From Saccoglossus kowalevskii (lineage: Eukaryota > Hemichordata > Enteropneusta > Harrimaniidae), in NCBI RefSeq assembly GCF_000003605.2, contig NW_003150767.1:23587-47330 (forward strand): a DNA stretch of 23,744 nucleotides, read 5' to 3'. The notes under the pieces were generated by a model. That model was not told the origin of the DNA. It saw nothing but the letters and a program-made list of their open reading frames with translations, and made no database searches. Shown piece by piece: positions 1 through 9,211 of the stretch (position 1 is the first letter of the stretch; the number at the start of each line of letters is the position of its first letter). Position numbers and translations under genes: made by a program.

Positions 1-448
1 AAAGCGGCCGCCATTTGGCTATCGTTAATGAGATCATGAAACAAATGCACATACATATTTGTGACATGATGTACCTTGTGTGTGTGAAGTTTGAACTCGA
101 TCAATCCAAGCATGTCTCAGATACGGATCCAGAACTGAATTCTTTAAAACAAAATGGCCGCCAGTCGGCCATTTCGAACCCGATCCAAAAAAAAAAAGAC
201 GTGCATCAAGGTCCTATTATGTTTAATGTATGTACCAAATTTGAATGAAGTCCGTCCATGCATAACTGAGATCCGGGTCCGGAATGGTGAAAATGTGCGA
301 TTTTGATGCATTTTCGGCCTTAAAATGGCCGCTATTCGGCTATCGTTAATCGGATCATGAAAAAAATGCATGTGCATATGTCCCATATAATGTGTGATGT
401 ATGAGTGAAGTTTGAACTTAATCGGTCCATGCATGTTCGAGATACAGG

Positions 449-505
449 TGATCACGAACGCACGGATGCACGGACGCACGGACGGACGAACGGACGGACG
501 CACAC
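449..505 (+). repeat. Degenerate (ACGG)n / (CGCA)n microsatellite
   Basis: A run of GGAC/CGCA tetramers (ACGGACGCACGGACGGACG and similar) lies between the last core unit and the terminal hairpin. It reads as Arg-Pro-Ser-Val repeats on the minus strand, which explains the spurious ORF there. The equivalent tract in the second copy of the element is 7332-7363. Confidence 0.85.
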
Positions 506-518
506 AGGGCAAAACATA

Positions 519-555
519 AGTCCCCGTTTTCGGACTGCGTCCGAACGGGGACTAA
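519..555 (+). other. Terminal hairpin followed by CTAA (candidate Helitron-type 3' end)
   Basis: AGTCCCCG (519-526) pairs with CGGGGACT (546-553), and TTCGGAC (529-535) pairs with GTCCGAA (539-545). The loop is TGC and a TT bulge lies on the left arm, giving a 15-bp stem. The last stem bases overlap CTAA (552-555), followed by T at 556. A hairpin near CTRR followed by T is the classical Helitron 3' signature, although the stem usually sits several bases further upstream. The copy at 7377-7396 keeps only the left arm and loop. Confidence 0.6.
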
Positions 556-556
556 T

Positions 557-1863
557 AAACTTTTGATTTATGGAATATAAGGAAACCGTAGGTCATCTGT
601 GGAGATAAAATCTCAATATCTGAAAATAATAACTTTAAGGATATCAAATGTACTAAAAATGAAAAAAAAACTACCGATATTACAAAGACCAATTAATGAC
701 AGAAGAATAGATAAGGACCCATAGTTATAGGAAGAGTTGACAACTGTAATACTACAGCAAAAACACCTAAAACACACTACCGATACTTATTAAAACCATC
801 AAAGCATGTGTAATGTATGACACTATGAAAATTTACTGCCATCAACTGTGCCTATAGCCATTATTACTTTATTGTGACATATCCTCAAGTCTGGTCTCAA
901 GTTTAAGACAGCTACTTGACCACTTGTCAATAAAAGTAAAAGTGACAGCAACATTTTTTTTTTTAATATATATGAAAACAATTTTATTAGCACAAGAAGA
1001 ATAGGCAAAAATAAACAGCCACGAAATACATGTAATACTGGTTGTGGTGATACAAACAATAACATCATTACAAGTCTTCATGATTGTTCATATAAATCAA
1101 AATGACACATTTATTATGTCTACATTTTTAAAGTTGATTTCCCTCACAAGAGTTTCAAAAGGCTGTAAGCTTCATTAGAATACCTGTCTACTTGGCTATT
1201 TCAGTCAGCTACTTTGTATTTCTAAGACTTGCATTCTATAGAAGAGTAATATTTTGGCTTCATATTAAATATTACTTATTTTTACGCTAAAAACACTTCT
1301 GTAATTTACATATGTACATGTGTTACTATTACCGTAGTGTTGTCCTGAGTAATGACTTGAAATAAATAGATTTTTCGAGAAACGGCACTTTATCAATAGC
1401 TTAAAAGACAATTTTTTATTTACATAAATGACAGGTGGCAAAAATAAGTCAACCCATTGAGTGCCATTGTCAACTTGTGGCACGATCTACAAATGATTTT
1501 AAATGGTCTGTTACTCCTCACATGAACTGTCGATAAAAATTGACACACTTTTTGATCAAAAACTAAAATCAATATCTGAAATCAAGTGTATAGTCTAAAA
1601 TAGTAATTAAATTTACTGAAAATTTTACAAATTTTGAAAATATTTTCACTGAATTTGGGGTGGAAAAATATCTGGCACAAAAGGGTTAATGATCTACAGT
1701 AGATTAAATGCAATATTATGTTTATATTTGCTTACAGATGCACTAATAAAGGGATGTACATGTACAGAGTATTTTCATGCAAATTAGATATATTTTTATA
1801 TGGACATCATGAATAAAATATTGATAAGTCAGATGAAAATTTTATACTGAATATTACTGCATC
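557..1863. other. AT-rich interval, no gene recognised
   Basis: Only short stop-bounded frames are present. A T-run (near 953-964) and simple AT-rich stretches are visible. Nothing resembles an exon, RNA gene or known repeat. Confidence 0.5.
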
Positions 1864-2115
1864 GTGTGTGGTACAACACAAATTAGCATGTTTGCTTGGC
1901 ATCCAAGAGGTTGTATGTTTGATCCCTATACTATCTAACTCTTTTACACAGCAGTACACTAGTCTAGTTAATTACTAGTACAGTCTGCCCAGACCACCAC
2001 TATATTGGGTTTCTGTTTCCTTAGTTCACATTAAAAAACCAGGGGCATCTAAAAAAAATACTGGTATTACCATGGAGCACCATGATATAAAGTTTTATAA
2101 AAAAAAAAAAAAAAG
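1864..2115 (+). mobile_element. tRNA-derived SINE-like element with A-rich tail
   Basis: The head (about 1864-1945) contains a tRNA-like anticodon arm, CTTGG/CCAAG (1895-1907), and a B-box-like TGTTTGATCCC (1916-1926; consensus GGTTCGANTCC). A body of about 150 bp follows, ending in a run of As (2099-2114). The head-body-A-tail order is that of a SINE. The A box is weak and folding as a functional tRNA fails, so this is not a tRNA gene. The exact 5' end is uncertain. Confidence 0.5.
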
Positions 2116-2157
2116 TTTTAAATATAAATTTTAAACTTTTTAGTAATATAGTTTGGA

Positions 2158-2230
2158 ATTCCAATAGCTCAGTTCAACAGCTCTTCTTGAAGTTGCTGAT
2201 ATTGAGGGTTCAAATCCCACCCTTCTTAAT
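2158..2230 (+). repeat. tRNA pseudogene or second SINE head
   Basis: An A-box-like TAGCTCAGTTCA (2165-2176) matches 10 of 12 consensus positions, and a good B box GGTTCAAATCC lies at 2207-2217. The 42-bp spacing is normal for Pol III internal promoters. The acceptor and D stems do not pair, so it is a degenerate tRNA-like sequence. It begins about 40 bp after the A tail of the preceding SINE and points the same way, suggesting a second insertion or a composite element. Confidence 0.5.
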
Positions 2231-4218
2231 ATTTGGCTCAGTAAGAATTTTTGTGTATACAATATTAATAATGTTTTATAAATGACAGTTGAAAACAACG
2301 TAACCAATCATAATGCCTTAGGAGAAACATCATAGAAAACCAGACAATGTCTGAAGGAAACCTGCTAAGACTCATGGGTAATTGGGCATTACCAATTTGT
2401 CTAAGTAACCAATGAAAGTGGTCTTCTTTATAAGCTTTTTCCATTTTCCATGATAAATGTTATATTAGTATTTTAATTTCCATAAAAGCTATGTATTGAG
2501 TTTAAATAATTAAATTATTGGTTTTAGAATTATTGCCATATTGTGGTATATTGTCCTAGAAGTATTGGTATGCTGCATTTTCTCATACCAGAGCATGTTT
2601 TTCCTGTGCCTCCTTCAAACTTTGGCAGAATTGCTTGTTGACTTGGGATTTACAGCCAGATCATTATGAATTATTCATAAATAGTGACATAATAAAAATT
2701 GACTAATTGGCAATGGTTGGAATAACTTGAAGCAATAATTTAATTAGAGATAACAGCCCTCAAATGGCAACAAAAAACACTTCAAACTGTGCATTCATTT
2801 GTGTTCAATGACAGATTTTAATTTTACCATAGCTATTAGTGCTTCTGTGTCCAATATTACAAAGGAAAGTGTTCGAATGTGAGGTAGGGTGCCTGCTACA
2901 TGCAAGTATCTATTGAAAAAGAGCTTTGCTTGGTTCTCTTCTTTTAGAAGGGAAGCAATCTGCTTATATCTACCCAAGTCGACCACAGTCAGTGCAGAAT
3001 GGCAAAGTTAGGAGTTGTTAATAAGTTTAATTAAAATATTGACTTTATAATTATTGCCATATTACAAACAGTAACAATAAAATCTCATTTGCATACAACC
3101 TTCCAATTGGCTGATTATATTGTCATGGAAGTATGACCAACAAGTCAAACATATTATCAACAGATGGTGTTTTGAGTTACTGTTACCCTTATCATAAAGA
3201 AACAAGAAAATAACATTGTTCCATACATGTATTATTGTTACCATAAAATTATTTTTTTTTCAATAATTATTTTATATCATTGTACTTATACATGAGTCAT
3301 GTTATATGCATATTTATATTGCTATTAACTGATAGAAAATGTTATTTCTAAGGATGCATCAAAGATATTATTATAGGTCATCAAATTTTTTTTCTGTGTG
3401 TTGGTTAACTTGACAACCAGGATTTTGACAAAAATCATTTGTAACTTTAATAATGTGAGTATTTTTATTTTAGTCAGTACTTTGAGTGTTTTTGTCAAAG
3501 AGCTGGGCACTAAGTGTATAAGGTAACACTCACTTTTGTATACCTGTTGCTAAAATTATATGTCTACCATTTGTGGAAAGACTGAAGAATGGCAGCAGCA
3601 GTTTAAAGCAGTGTGTTATATGTTAAAATGTCCATCAGACAAACATGGATTAAAATCTCAATATTCAATTCAATCAGCAAGACAATCTGAGAAATAGTTT
3701 GGCATGTTATCAGGATTGAATAAATTTGACAAAAATTACAGGCATTCCACTATACCAGTATTAGAGAAGCAGCATGGAGGCTCAATTTATTTCCAATTAA
3801 CTACATGAAATTCAGTTGACTGGTCTAAAATTTCAAAGTATTTTAAAAGTCAATGTAGTATGATATGTGCATACTTTTATGTGCACGCCAGTTATCAGAA
3901 GTAATCTAACAGTACATACTTCTTAGACACCCTAAACCACTACAAAACCTACTGATATGACATGAATATGTAGTAAATGTTGAATTGGTACTTTCCTGCC
4001 CATACCACATTGGCACAGGTGGAATTGAACTGTCTATACGATACCACACCTTTCTACACCACATCCTTCCTCCCTACACAGGATATCACATAGCCATTCA
4101 TTTCAAATAATTCATCACATTCACTAGTTACTAATAACATACCAATAAGCAATGCATCGGTTTGTCTTACAAAATAAACCACTATTGTATATATGTGTTG
4201 ATAAGCATAATGAACAAA
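2231..4218. other. AT-rich interval, no gene recognised
   Basis: The short frames on both strands (for example 2986-2795 and 3510-3325 minus) have no recognisable domains and composition typical of AT-rich non-coding DNA. No CHSY-like exon was seen here on the minus strand. Confidence 0.45.
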
Positions 4219-4500
4219 GTATTGTATTTGCTCTATTAGTGGCGCATGCACTATATGTAAATCACAGAGGTATATCTATGATTAAAACAATACTGTAAAA
4301 TACTTTATTTTAGCTGAAAAGACTTGTTGAGTATTTCGTATGGAATTTATTTTCACTGATTTTTAACAAGTTGAATGTAAAATATAGAAAAAATGGTATA
4401 TTCACTGGATTTTATTTTCCCTAAATCATTCCTTCAGTGAAACGAGCGAAAATTAATTCCAAGCAAAAATAAAGTAATTTACAGTATTTCAATAATTCAG
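4219..4500 (-). repeat. Solitary 84-bp repeat monomer, reverse orientation, split by a MITE
   Basis: 4219-4290 is the reverse complement of most of the 84-bp monomer tandemly repeated at 7651-8396, with about five differences over 70 bases. The match resumes immediately after the inserted MITE: 4487 onward reads TTTCAATAATT, exactly the continuation expected from the array. It shares the older TCTGTGAT variant with the first array copy rather than the TCTATGAT variant of copies 3-9. Confidence 0.85.
4293..4484. mobile_element. 192-bp MITE with TA target duplication (Tc1/mariner-type)
   Basis: The terminal inverted repeats begin CTGTAAAATACTTTATTTT on the left and, read inward from the right, CTGTAAATTACTTTATTTT. 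Both ends are flanked by TA (4291-4292 and 4485-4486). Internal GGAATTTATTTTC and GAAAATTAATTCC segments are also inverted, so the whole element can fold back. The uninterrupted version of the target exists in the 84-bp array, confirming the boundaries. TA duplication points to a Tc1/mariner-like transposase acting in trans. There is no coding capacity. Confidence 0.85.
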
Positions 4501-4519
4501 TATACAGCAAATGTTTGGT

Positions 4520-4655
4520 TTACTGTAAATGCATTAATTATTCATTGGGTTTTAATTTAACTATTTTTGTTGATAAGAAAAATTTGCTGAATTAAATCCA
4601 CATGAACAAAAACAAAATAATAATAATATTTATTGCATCTTTAGAAATACAGTAT
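4520..4655. repeat. Degenerate fold-back repeat
   Basis: It starts TACTGTAAATGCATTAATTA and ends with ATTGCATCTTTAGAAATACAGTA, an imperfect inverted copy. The internal halves (GGGTTTTAATTT and GAATTAAATCC) are also roughly complementary. It looks like an older relative of, or an analogue to, the neighbouring CTGTAAA-type MITE. Confidence 0.35.
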
Positions 4656-5012
4656 TTCTATCAATAGCAATTAAATAGTACAATAGCAATTAAAGTATAA
4701 TAATAATTATGAAATAATAAAGAAAGAGAAAATATTATAATGTTAAGTATAAAAGTAAAATGTAATACTAATAAGTTTAATAATACTATAACTAAGACTA
4801 ATAAAATTCAAAACTATCTATTCTTTCTTGAAAGGCTTTGTAAATGACATAGTGCCTGTTATGCAATAATTTTTGGTAAATAAAATTGAAATAAGGAGTC
4901 AATTTTGAATCAGAACTTCAAACTATATGTATGTCAGTATGTGTGACATGATGTATAATATATACGTTCATTTCAATTGCCATCAGTCAAGTAAAAGATA
5001 TATACATTGAAA

Positions 5013-5090
5013 TAAAATGGCCACCAGTCAGCCACCTAAATCTGTACATGCTCGCGACTAAAAACCAGAGCTGAAATGACGAAAATACAT
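5013..5090 (+). repeat. Vestige of the tandem-core element
   Basis: AAAATGGCCACCAGTCAGCCA matches the unit-opening near-palindrome of the elements at 1-556 and 6622-7396. A GTGTGACATGATGTATAAT segment just upstream (about 4940) matches the A-type unit body. The rest has decayed. Confidence 0.45.
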
Positions 5091-5547
5091 GAAACTAACA
5101 TTGGACCATCTTCAGTGAAACATGCATTATACGGTAAGAACATTGTTATTCCAGATTATCAAGATATCTGAAAACAATATCATGATGAAACTTTATATAT
5201 GTGGGCTGTGTGGCATTTGTGTGATTCAACATGTTTGCAATATCTCACTGGCTACTCACCATAATTTAATAATTGCTAAACATGTTTTATTTATACAGTA
5301 AAATATGGCTGGAGCTGCAGTTATTTTGATGTGAGTTTCTCATTTCATAAATGAGTACAATTTCACCAGGCTAATTACATATGCACAATACAATTGTGAG
5401 AAGTTTTAACGGATTTTAGTTACCAGTTACATGTACTGTATTTATACTCTGGTATTGGTTATATATATATTTAAGCTACCATGCAATATAGACAACCAAC
5501 AGTGAACACAGCCCACTTTAATTTAATTTAATTTCTACTTATTTCAA

Positions 5548-5687
5548 TACTGTAAAATACTTTATTTTCGCTTGGAATTTATTTTCCTATACTTTTCTTT
5601 AAACTTGTTTGAAATTAGTGAAAATAAATTATGTACAAAGCACCAAAGACTCTTTTCAGCGAAAATTAATTCCAGCAAAAATAAATA
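5548..5687. mobile_element. Second copy of the CTGTAAA MITE, right end lost
   Basis: TA then CTGTAAAATACTTTATTTTCGC starts at 5548, with GGAATTTATTTTCC next. The inverted GCGAAAATTAATTCC and AGCAAAAATAAAT follow at 5660-5686. Similarity stops before the expected right terminus, so the last ~15 bp have been lost or diverged. The short plus-strand ORF through it (5609-5803) is not a gene. Confidence 0.65.
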
Positions 5688-5689
5688 TC

Positions 5690-6620
5690 CTATCATTATT
5701 GTTTATCATTTCACAGTTACTTTTACCACACATGTTACAATATCTAATTGATACAGGCTTACTCACAATAAAATTAAATCATATTTTACAATATCATGAA
5801 TAATTTATCTGCATGCTGATATTTAATTCCACAGAATTACTTCATTCAATTCTGCAAGTAAAAACATTAACAAGTGGTTCACTATCGTTGTGGATTTTAG
5901 AGCAAAATTTGTAATAAGTACTGGGGTACATTACTGGGGTAAAATTATTTCAAATCTGGTATTAAGGTGAAAGTCGATGTAATTGATTTTTGTGAATTGG
6001 AAAAGCAGAAATCATCAAAATTAAGATACTTCAAGTAAAGTACAAGTAATCATTGTTTTCATGGTCTGACTGTGCAATTGGCATATTTAGCTTATTAAAT
6101 AAAAAACCTGTCTTTCATAGTTATTCTGCTTGAGCTAGATTCAGGGCAATATGACAAAGATGATTTATTTAATACTTGTGATAGGAAAAAGCTTCTCGTC
6201 TTCTAGTTCATTTGTATTGCAAGTAGAACATGTTCTATTTTTGATGTCAATGTCTCAGTGTACCATGATTCATCACCATAGATAATGAACATTGGGTCAG
6301 ATTGCCATACTTTATATCTTTGTACATTAATCTAGTATACTGTAATTACCTTAGTTCCATTTTTTCATCACAAATTCTTAAAATAGTCCAGTTAATAGTC
6401 TTTACTTTCCTTCAGAAAATTGAGACAAAAATAGCCAAATTTTTGAGGAACAAGCCATGCATTGCACAGTCCCCGATAGTTATCAAATTTAAGATATATA
6501 GTTTTGTTCATAGTAATATACATGTAGCTGGAATATAACCAATGAAAATGATTGACATTTGTATCTGATCATCAAACAAGTACTTGTCCATATTGAGAGA
6601 TATTGCTCTGCAACAGCATT
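5690..6620. other. AT-rich interval, no gene recognised
   Basis: One small direct duplication is visible (ACTGGGGTA at 5919-5927 and 5933-5941). The 78-residue frame at 6302-6538 is low-complexity hydrophobic sequence with no motif. Confidence 0.45.
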
Positions 6621-6621
6621 C

Positions 6622-7396
6622 AAAATCAGCCATTTTGAATACATGTATATATATATATATATAACATGATGTATAACAAATATTTAAAATTTGAATATAA
6701 TCAGTCAAAGCATTTAAGAGATATGGCTCTAGAAGCCCAATCATTAAAAACAAAATGGCCGCCTGTCAACCATTTTGAATCCAATCTGAAAAATAAAATG
6801 ACGTGCATCAGAAACCTGTAATGTCTAATGTATGTTATAAGTTTCAACAAAATCCATCCATAAATGCCAGAAATGCTCGATATTGGAGGATTTTTTTAGA
6901 ACAAAAATGACCACCATTCGGTCATTTTGAATAGGATTGTCAAATCAATATATCTGTCTATCTATGACATGATGTATAATGAATATTTAAAATTTGAACA
7001 TATTCAGTCAAAGCAAGTCAGAGATATGGCACTAGAACCACATTCATTAAAACAAAATGGCCGCCAGTCGGCCATTTTGAATCTTATCTGAAAAAAAAAA
7101 TGATGTGCATCAAGGTCCTATAATGTGTAACGTATATACCAATTTTGAACAAAATCCATCTGTAAACAGCCGAAAAATGCTTGATTTTGATGATTTTTAG
7201 CACAAAAATGGCGGCAATTCGGCCATCTTGATCAGATCGTGAAACAAATTGACGTGCATATGTATAATATCATGTATGATGTATGTGTGAAGTTTGATTG
7301 TGATTGGTCCAGACATTTCTAAGATACAGGTCCGGACGCACGCATGCATGCACGCACACACGGAGGTCAAAACAAAAGTCCCCGTTTTCGGACTGC
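6622..7396 (+). mobile_element. Tandem-core element, copy 2 (pearl/HINE-like), five units
   Basis: Unit starts, marked by the AAAATG...CATTTT near-palindrome, lie at 6622, 6752, 6904, 7054 and 7205, spaced 130, 152, 150 and 151 bp. Units alternate. A-type units contain GACATGATGTATAA then AAAATTTGAA. B-type units contain GACGTGCATCA (GATGTGCATCA at 7054) and a CTRTAATGT motif. The order is A-B-A-B plus a terminal unit that matches the last unit of the element at 1-556. A CGCACGCATGCATGCACGC tract and AGTCCCCGTTTTCGGACTGC (7377-7396) close it. The closing hairpin lacks its right arm here. There is no coding capacity; the minus-strand frames at 6753-6508 and 7418-7197 translate the repeat. Confidence 0.75.
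7054..7078. other. Perfect inverted repeat opening a core unit
   Basis: AAAATGGCC (7054-7062) and GGCCATTTT (7070-7078) form a 9-bp perfect stem around GCCAGTC. The same position in other units carries mutated versions, so this is the least decayed example of the unit boundary. Confidence 0.7.
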
Positions 7397-7650
7397 TAAT
7401 AATTGAAAAGTAACTCAAGATGTTGGCTCAAAAATTAGGGTTCATTTGCAGGGATATTGAAGAATACCTGGGTATAAGAAAAAAGTGGGAGAAAGTCGGG
7501 GTGAAAAGGTTAATGTACGAGCCATAAGTACATGCACTGATACATCTGATCATACAATAGGATATACCGTTTTTGTTCTATAGAAAGGCATCTCTAATAG
7601 AAGCACATAAAAAACTGTAAAAAAAATCAGTTACGGTATACTGAATTATG

Positions 7651-8396
7651 GAAATATTATTTTGATCATAGATATACCTCTGTGATTTACATAAGTGCAT
7701 GAGCCACTAATAGAGAAAATACAATACAATTATTGAAATATTATTTTAATCATAGATATACCTCTGTGACTTACATAAGTGCATGAGCCACTAATAGAGA
7801 AAATACAATACAATTATTGAAATATTATTTTAATCATAGATATACCTCTATGATTTACATAAGTGCATGAGCCACTAATAGAGAAAATACAATACAATTA
7901 TTGAAATATTATTTTAATCATAGATATACCTCTATGATTTACATAAGTGCATGAGCCACTAATAGAGAAAATACAATACAATTATTGAAATATTATTTTA
8001 ATCATAGATATACCTCTATGATTTACATAAGTGCATGAGCCACTAATAGAGAAAATACAATACAATTATTGAAATATTATTTTAATCATAGATATACCTC
8101 TATGATTTACATAAGTGCATGAGCCACTAATAGAGAAAATACAATACAATTATTGAAATATTATTTTAATCATAGATATACCTCTATGATTTACATAAGT
8201 GCATGAGCCACTAATAGAGAAAATACAATACAATTATTGAAATATTATTTTAATCATAGATATACCTCTATGATTTACATAAGTGCATGAGCCACTAATA
8301 GAGAAAATACAATACAATTATTGAAATATTATTTTAATCATAGATATACCTCTATGATTTACATAAGTGCATGAGCCACTAATAAAGCAAATATAC
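7651..8396 (+). repeat. 84-bp tandem repeat array, nine copies
   Basis: Copies begin at 7651, 7735, 7819, 7903, 7987, 8071, 8155, 8239 and 8323, a strict 84-bp period with no spacers. The last copy is recognisable to about 8396. Copies 3-9 look identical over the compared stretches. Copies 1 and 2 carry TCTGTGAT or TCTGTGAC where the others have TCTATGAT, and copy 1 also has GATCATAG. The near-identity implies recent amplification or gene conversion from copy 3 onward. The lack of unique spacers and the eukaryotic context exclude a CRISPR array. A lone reverse-oriented monomer is at 4219-4500. Confidence 0.95.
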
Positions 8397-8857
8397 TACT
8401 TGATTCACTGTGCTCATCAACACACGTACAACAGTGGTTAACCCAATAACTCAAAATTGTCATTCATCAAGTCAAGCGTTTGTTGTACTGTCTAGGGGAT
8501 GACAATACTACAATGGTTTGAGTTCTATGTGTGGGTGATTCATTCATTATGAAAACGTAATTGAAAGAGAAATTGAAAAACAAGAAAATTGATGACAACT
8601 ATGGAGACAGTCACATACCCCCAACTACTTTCCTTTGACCTTTGTTATCATTACTGGTAGGGTAATCATAGCAAGGTTACAATATAATGTTACATTATTG
8701 AATTAGAACTGTAAAAGAAGTATTAATTCCACATATGGTTATATGTGCACAATTTCCTGTTATTAAATAATATTGACATTAAATGAACTTTCTTGGGTGA
8801 TATTATAAACGAAGATAATCTCACTATTGTTCACATGAATAAGACTACCATGTAGAT
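8397..8857. other. Interval without recognised gene
   Basis: It is AT-rich, with no long open frame and no repeat relationship to the neighbouring array beyond 8396. Confidence 0.45.
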
Positions 8858-9211
8858 ATGGCTTCCCATAATGCATTGCTTGTTGACGACGTTTTTTCCT
8901 ATTCATTTTGGCTATACATGGAGGCTTTCAGCTCGCAATATGTTGACACAGCAATGAATTCAGATCTGGATATAGTAATTTCAAATTTTCTTTTGACACA
9001 AATATTAGTAACAAAAACTTTTGATGACATTTCCAAATTTTCCAAATCAAATTTTTATGGGAAGGATTCTCTAGAACATTTCCATCACTATTCGGAAAAA
9101 AGATCACAAAATTTTGTAACCTCATCTGTTACTCCTACATTAAACAACTTTCCTCTACGTTCATGTAAAATGTGTCCGAGCACAGCGGGTAATTCACATA
9201 TTAGACCATAG
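8858..9211 (+). CDS. Unrecognised 117-residue ORF
   Basis: This is an ATG-started open frame of 117 codons, one of the longest outside repeats in the window. The product begins MASHNALLVDDVFSYSF and ends with a Cys-containing RSCKMCPSTAGN segment. It has no signal peptide, clear membrane segment or known domain that I can recognise. A stop-bounded minus-strand frame (9125-8928) overlaps it, so openness alone is weak evidence. In its favour, its start lies within a consensus ZNF143/Staf site (8863-8878), which in animals marks promoters, often at or just upstream of transcription starts. It could be a small lineage-specific gene, a first coding exon, or chance. No splice donor can be assigned with confidence. 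Confidence 0.25.
   Translation: MASHNALLVDDVFSYSFWLYMEAFSSQYVDTAMNSDLDIVISNFLLTQILVTKTFDDISKFSKSNFYGKDSLEHFHHYSEKRSQNFVTSSVTPTLNNFPLRSCKMCPSTAGNSHIRP
8863..8878 (+). promoter_or_regulatory. ZNF143/Staf (SBS) consensus site
   Basis: TTCCCATAATGCATTG matches every position of the core Staf/ZNF143 binding consensus YWCCCABAATGCAYYG. An ACTAC (8844-8848) lies upstream but not at the spacing of the extended ACTACAATTCCC motif. ZNF143 is conserved across animals and binds promoters of protein genes and small RNA genes. No snRNA or tRNA gene is visible beside the site. A 16-bp match by chance in 23.7 kb is unlikely but possible given the degenerate positions. Confidence 0.5.

Larger units (their letters stand above)
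1..556 (+). mobile_element. Tandem-core element, copy 1 (pearl/HINE-like), truncated by window edge
   Basis: Three related units start near 1, 151 and 322. Each opens with a near-palindrome of the form AAAATGGCCGCC...GGCCATTTT, followed by diverged sequence containing a GAAGTTTGAA-type motif and a GAGATAC-type motif. The last unit runs into a tetranucleotide tract (449-505) and then a terminal hairpin (519-553) with CTAA directly after it. The unit order is A, B, terminal. The same order with one extra A-B pair recurs at 6622-7396, so this is one family with a fixed right end. Core tandem units of ~150-160 bp plus an (ACGG)n-type microsatellite is the known plan of bivalve pearl/DTC84-type elements, regarded as non-autonomous Helitron relatives. 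Family membership is inferred from structure. The 122-residue ORF on the minus strand (512-144) is a translation of this repeat, not a gene. Confidence 0.75.

Noticed and set aside
144-512. 122-residue minus-strand ORF with RPSVRPSVRP repeats
   Set aside because: It lies wholly inside the tandem-core element. The repeats are the translated (ACGG)n microsatellite, and similar frames recur at 7197-7418.
2158-2230. Functional tRNA gene
   Set aside because: The A and B boxes are present, but the acceptor and D stems do not pair and there is no proper anticodon loop.
2795-2986. 63-residue minus ORF as a possible CHSY exon
   Set aside because: It shows no match to conserved CHSY blocks and is a typical chance frame.
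7651-8396. CRISPR-like periodic array
   Set aside because: The 84-bp units are contiguous with no unique spacers, and the genome is eukaryotic. It is a satellite array.
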